DNA of 64,000 bases from Amycolatopsis deserti (GTDB lineage Bacteria; Actinomycetota; Actinomycetes; Mycobacteriales; Pseudonocardiaceae), in contig NZ_BNAU01000005.1 of assembly GCF_014653945.1 (NCBI RefSeq), positions 372,001 to 436,000 of the forward strand. Reading direction: 5' to 3'. Under the pieces are notes generated by a model. That model made no database searches and was not told the DNA's origin. It worked only from the letters and a program-made list of their open reading frames with translations. Position numbers and translations under genes: made by a program. Numbering within the stretch: the first letter of the stretch is position 1; each line of letters begins with the position of its first letter. Positions 60,964 through 64,000 of this stretch are shown piece by piece.

Positions 60964-62268
60964 TCACCCATCATGCCGCGCCGGCGCCTTCACCGGCAGG
61001 ATCGCGGCCAGCCCGGCCGCCAGGATCAGCACGATCCCCGCCATGCCGGCCCGCTGGCTGTCGAAGATCGCGATGAACCCGGAAAACGCCAGCGGCCCCA
61101 GGAAGCTCACCGCCCGCCCGGTCGTGGCGTACAGGCCGAACGCCTCACCCTCCCGCTCCGGCTCGACGATCCGCGCCAGGAACGTCCGGCTCGCCGCCTG
61201 CGCCGGGCCCAGGAACACCGACAGCGCCAGCCCGCACACCCAGAACGTCGCCTTGCCGGGCAGCACGGTCAGCGCCACCCCGATGATCACCAGCGCGATC
61301 AGCGACGTCACGATCACCGTCTTCGGGCCGAGCCGGTCGTCCAGCCGTCCGCCGCTGACCGCCCCGATCCCGGCGGTCACGTTCGCCACGATCGCGAACA
61401 ACACGACCTCGGTCTGGCTGAACCCGAACGTCCCGGCCGCGACCACGCCGCCGAAGGTGAAGATCGCGGTCAGCCCGTCCCGGTAGATGGCGCTCGCGGC
61501 GAGGAACCACAGCGTGCGCCGGTCGGTCCGCCACAGGTGCGCCAGCCGCTTGGCGAGCACGACGTACCCGGAGAAGAAGTTGCCCCGCGCCTGCTCGCGC
61601 AACGGCGGGTTCTCCGGCACGAACAACAGCACCGGCAACGCGAACACCAGGAACCACACCGCGACGAACAGCGCCACCGCGCGGATGTTCAGGCCGTCCT
61701 CGGAGGTGACGCCGAACAACCCGACGTCCGGCTGCACGAACGCGAACAACACCACCGCCAGCGCGATGACGCTGCCGAAGTAGCCCATGCCCCAGCCGAA
61801 CCCGGACACCCGGCCCATCGTCTTCGGCGTGGACACCTGCACCAGCATCGCGTTGTAGTTGACCTCGGCGAACTCGAAGAACACGCTGCCGACGGCGAGC
61901 AGGACCAGCCCGGCCAGGAGGTAGGAGGGCTCGTCCTCGACGAAGAACAGCCCGGCGGTGCAGGCGATCGCGATGGCGCTGTGGATCCCCAGCCAGAGCT
62001 TGCGCCGCCCGCCCACGTCGCTGCGCTGCCCGGTGACCGGGGCCAGCAGGGCGACCACGACTCCCGCGATCGTCATCGCGACGCCAAGCGCTTGCGATCC
62101 GCTTTCCGTGTCGGCGGCGACACCGTCGGTGAGGTAGACGGAGAAGACGAACGTGAGGATGACGGCGCTGAACGCGGACGCTCCCCAGTCCCAGAACGCC
62201 CAGCTCAACACGGCTTTCCGGGCACCTGGCGAAGCGTTGGCGGTGACGGTCACGGCATGATTGTCCAC
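60964..62268 (-). CDS. MFS transporter, UMF1 (Atg22-like) type
   Basis: The 434-residue protein has about 12 helices. The first helix region AFWDWGASAFSAVILTFVF and the FFEFAEVNYNAMLVQVST segment are characteristic of UMF1 family proteins, related to vacuolar amino-acid exporters Atg22. Its role in bacteria is unknown; it may export amino acids or peptides. It starts at GTG 62268 (alternatively GTG 62253). It overlaps the S4-domain gene by 4 bp if that gene uses GTG 60967. Confidence 0.88.
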   Translation of the reverse strand: MDNHAVTVTANASPGARKAVLSWAFWDWGASAFSAVILTFVFSVYLTDGVAADTESGSQALGVAMTIAGVVVALLAPVTGQRSDVGGRRKLWLGIHSAIAIACTAGLFFVEDEPSYLLAGLVLLAVGSVFFEFAEVNYNAMLVQVSTPKTMGRVSGFGWGMGYFGSVIALAVVLFAFVQPDVGLFGVTSEDGLNIRAVALFVAVWFLVFALPVLLFVPENPPLREQARGNFFSGYVVLAKRLAHLWRTDRRTLWFLAASAIYRDGLTAIFTFGGVVAAGTFGFSQTEVVLFAIVANVTAGIGAVSGGRLDDRLGPKTVIVTSLIALVIIGVALTVLPGKATFWVCGLALSVFLGPAQAASRTFLARIVEPEREGEAFGLYATTGRAVSFLGPLAFSGFIAIFDSQRAGMAGIVLILAAGLAAILPVKAPARHDG

Positions 62269-62409
62269 GAACCGGATGAACCGCTCCGCCCGGCCGGGTG
62301 AACGACGTCACGGACGCAACTGGCAAATGTTGACAAGCTCACGACCGGTAACCCGGACCCCTCCCCCGGCGATACCAGGGGTATCCGAAAGATCGCGGGA
62401 GGGTTCGCA

Positions 62410-62628
62410 GTGGGTTTCGGCCCGTCCAAGACACCGGTCACCGACCGTCCGGTCTGGCTTGTCCTGACGGCGGTGTTCGCGGTGACCGCGGCGGTGCAGG
62501 TCTACCTGGCGCTCGCCATGGAGGTGTGGTTGTCCGGCGTTCTGGCGATCGTGCTCGCGATCGCCGCGGCGGGGTCGTTCGCCGCCGCGGCGAAGGCGAC
62601 ACCGATCACACGTCGAAGTCGACCGTGA
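62410..62628 (+). CDS. Small two-span membrane protein, hypothetical
   Basis: The 72-residue frame starts at GTG with GGGAGGG 6 nt upstream. It has two hydrophobic stretches (about residues 15-36 and 38-62: VWLVLTAVFAVTAAVQ and LSGVLAIVLAIAAAGSFAA) and a short basic end. It is divergent from the UMF1 gene and converges with paaE, overlapping it by 23 bp. No family is recognised. Confidence 0.6.
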   Translation: MGFGPSKTPVTDRPVWLVLTAVFAVTAAVQVYLALAMEVWLSGVLAIVLAIAAAGSFAAAAKATPITRRSRP

Positions 62629-63688
62629 GCTCGTCGGACACCGGCAGCGACTGACAGGTCAGCACGAACCCCTCGGCGACCTCGCTCTCCTCGAGCGCGA
62701 AGTTGCGGCGCATGTCCACCGCTCCGGCGGTCACCTTGGCGCGGCACGTGCCGCACACGCCGCCCTTGCACGCGAACGGCAGGTCCGGCCGCGCGCGCTG
62801 GGCGCTGTCGAGCACCGGCACGTCGCGCGGCACGGTGACCGTGGTGGACCGGCCGTCCAGGATGATCGTGGCCTGGCTGACGATGCCGTCGAGCGGTTTC
62901 TCCTCGTGCCGCACCGGCTCCGGCGGCAGGTCGTCCACATAGAACAGTTCCTGGTGGATCCGCGCGGTGGGCACCCCGGCCGCCCGCAACCGTTCCTGCG
63001 CGACCGTGACCATCCCGAACGGCCCGCACAGCCACCAGTGCCCGACCGCCGAGACGTCCGGGATCAGAGCCAGCAGCGCCGACAGCTTCTCGCCGTCGAG
63101 CCGTCCGGTGAACAGCTCCGCCTCACGGGGCTCGCGGGAGAGGACGTGCACCAGCTCGAGCCGGTCCGGGTAGCGGTCCTTCAGATCGGCCAGCTCGTCG
63201 GCGAACATCACGGTGTCCGTGCGGCGGTTGCCGTACAGCACGGTGACCGTCGCCGCCGGGTCGCGCAGCACCGTCGCCGCGATCGACAGCACCGGCGTGA
63301 TGCCGGAGCCGGCCGCGATCAGCACGTGGTGCTCGGGCACCGACAGGTCCGGCGTGAAGTTCCCGGTCGGCGTGCCGACCTCGATCTCGTCGCCCGGCCG
63401 CACCTGGCGCACCAGCCAGGTCGAGAACAGCCCGTCCGGCACCTCACGCACGCCGATGCGCGGCTTGCTGCCCTCCGGCGAGCAGATCGAGTACGACCGG
63501 CGCTCCTCGCGACCGTCGATCGTCCGGCGCAGCGTCAGCGACTGGCCGGCGCGGAACGCGTAGGCCTCCGCCAGGTCTGGCGGCACGTCGAAGGTGACCG
63601 CGACGGCGTCGTCGCACAGGCGGGTCACCTCGGCCACGGTCAGCGTGTGGAAGTCGCCCCGCAGCCTGGGCTTGGTGCTCGCGGTCAC
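62606..63688 (-). CDS. paaE: Phenylacetyl-CoA epoxidase reductase subunit PaaE
   Basis: The 360-residue oxidoreductase has three domains: an FAD domain with RRSYSICS, an NAD(P) domain with AAGSGITPVLS and HWWLCGPFGMV, and a C-terminal plant-type [2Fe-2S] ferredoxin with CKGGVCGTC and a fourth Cys in LTCQSL. It passes electrons from NADPH to the PaaABC di-iron epoxidase that attacks the ring of phenylacetyl-CoA. It follows paaD by one base, in one operon running leftwards. Confidence 0.95.
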   Translation of the reverse strand: MTASTKPRLRGDFHTLTVAEVTRLCDDAVAVTFDVPPDLAEAYAFRAGQSLTLRRTIDGREERRSYSICSPEGSKPRIGVREVPDGLFSTWLVRQVRPGDEIEVGTPTGNFTPDLSVPEHHVLIAAGSGITPVLSIAATVLRDPAATVTVLYGNRRTDTVMFADELADLKDRYPDRLELVHVLSREPREAELFTGRLDGEKLSALLALIPDVSAVGHWWLCGPFGMVTVAQERLRAAGVPTARIHQELFYVDDLPPEPVRHEEKPLDGIVSQATIILDGRSTTVTVPRDVPVLDSAQRARPDLPFACKGGVCGTCRAKVTAGAVDMRRNFALEESEVAEGFVLTCQSLPVSDELTVDFDV

Positions 63689-63689
63689 C

Positions 63690-64000
63690 TCAGATCTCCT
63701 TGACGTGCTCGAAGGGTTCGTCGCAGGACCGGCAGCGCAGCAACGACTTGCACGCGGTGGCCCCGAACTGCGACACCAGCTCGGTGTCCGCCGACCCGCA
63801 CCGCGGGCAGGACACCCGGCGCACCGGCGGGCTCAGCGTCAGCGGGATCGGCCCGGCCGGCCGGCGCGGCGCGCTGCCCGGCGGTGCGATCCCCGCCTCG
63901 GCCAACGCACGACGGCCCCGCTCGCTGATCCAGTCGGTGCTCCAGGCCGGCTGCAGCACCGTGCGGACCTCGACGCGCGAGTACCCGGCGTCCCGCAGCG
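63690..64000 (-). CDS. paaD: Phenylacetyl-CoA epoxidase assembly protein PaaD, C-terminal part (runs off the right edge)
   Basis: The last 103 codons are in the window; the frame stays open to base 64000, so the gene begins outside. It reads LRDAGYSRVEVRTVLQPAWS, typical of the DUF59-like domain, then a C-terminal zinc-ribbon module CPRCGSADTELVSQFGATACKS with LLRCRSCDEPF. PaaD helps mature the epoxidase, probably in Fe-S or di-iron insertion. It lies directly ahead of paaE, and paaABC should follow further right outside the window. Confidence 0.93.
   Translation of the reverse strand, partial: LRDAGYSRVEVRTVLQPAWSTDWISERGRRALAEAGIAPPGSAPRRPAGPIPLTLSPPVRRVSCPRCGSADTELVSQFGATACKSLLRCRSCDEPFEHVKEI

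Noticed and set aside
1..64000. Prophage, integrative element or insertion sequence
   Set aside because: No integrase, transposase, relaxase or phage structural gene was seen. The single tRNA gene has no adjacent direct repeat or integrase.

Overview
The window is about 70% GC, almost fully coding, rich in GTG/TTG starts and in start/stop overlaps of 1-4 bp. It carries a classic actinobacterial gene order: ahpE, a DUF3052 gene, aceE, fasR, fabD, fabH, acpP, fabF. Together with Lsr2, Ku, DUF3145, a phenylacetyl-CoA epoxidase cluster and palindromic intergenic repeats, this points to a Pseudonocardiaceae chromosome, most likely Amycolatopsis or a close relative. That assignment is inference from gene content, not from a search.

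Layout. 1-4.8 kb is a LacI-controlled sugar system: a GH3 glycosidase (cut by the window edge) and its regulator face a lipoprotein-permease-permease ABC importer, with two matching operators and a good promoter between them. 5.3-8.2 kb is a tight hydrolase-glycosyltransferase-hydrolase operon. 8.1-12.6 kb holds an ADP-ribosylglycohydrolase, a Tat-exported GH15 enzyme and a methyltransferase. tRNA-Val follows, then ahpE and DUF3052.

14.3-26.4 kb is the carbon core: the pyruvate dehydrogenase E1 gene (aceE), a lactate dehydrogenase-type flavoenzyme, a lactate permease, a PnuC vitamin transporter, the PucR-type fatty-acid regulator FasR, and the fabD-fabH-acpP-fabF operon. On paper, lactate is taken up, oxidised to pyruvate, turned into acetyl-CoA and used for fatty acids. 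26.4-28.3 kb is rich in tandem and palindromic repeats around one small membrane protein gene.

28.3-47.2 kb is mixed: DUF3145, a secreted subtilase, a flavin disulfide reductase, an unusual Lsr2-type nucleoid protein with a histone-H1-like tail of more than 300 residues, two coupled luciferase-like monooxygenases, YjbQ, a membrane protein, a HAD phosphatase, prolyl-tRNA synthetase, an IclR-MFS-hydroxyacid dehydrogenase unit, and Ku. 47.4-64 kb has a large ATPase-LuxR regulator, a GntR/MFS pair, pyruvate oxidase, a 99-bp minisatellite, TesB, an SGNH esterase, a glutamine-synthetase-like/amidohydrolase pair (the two halves of FluG, separated), an S4 RNA-binding protein, a UMF1-type transporter, and the end of a paa operon (paaD, paaE) running off the right edge.

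The strongest candidate for something new is the Lsr2/H1-like chimera at 34284-35474. Next come the palindromic repeat array at 27.6-28.2 kb, the coupled glycosyltransferase operon with a cysteine-nucleophile hydrolase, and the split FluG pair. No phage, integrase, transposase, CRISPR array or large biosynthetic cluster was seen.
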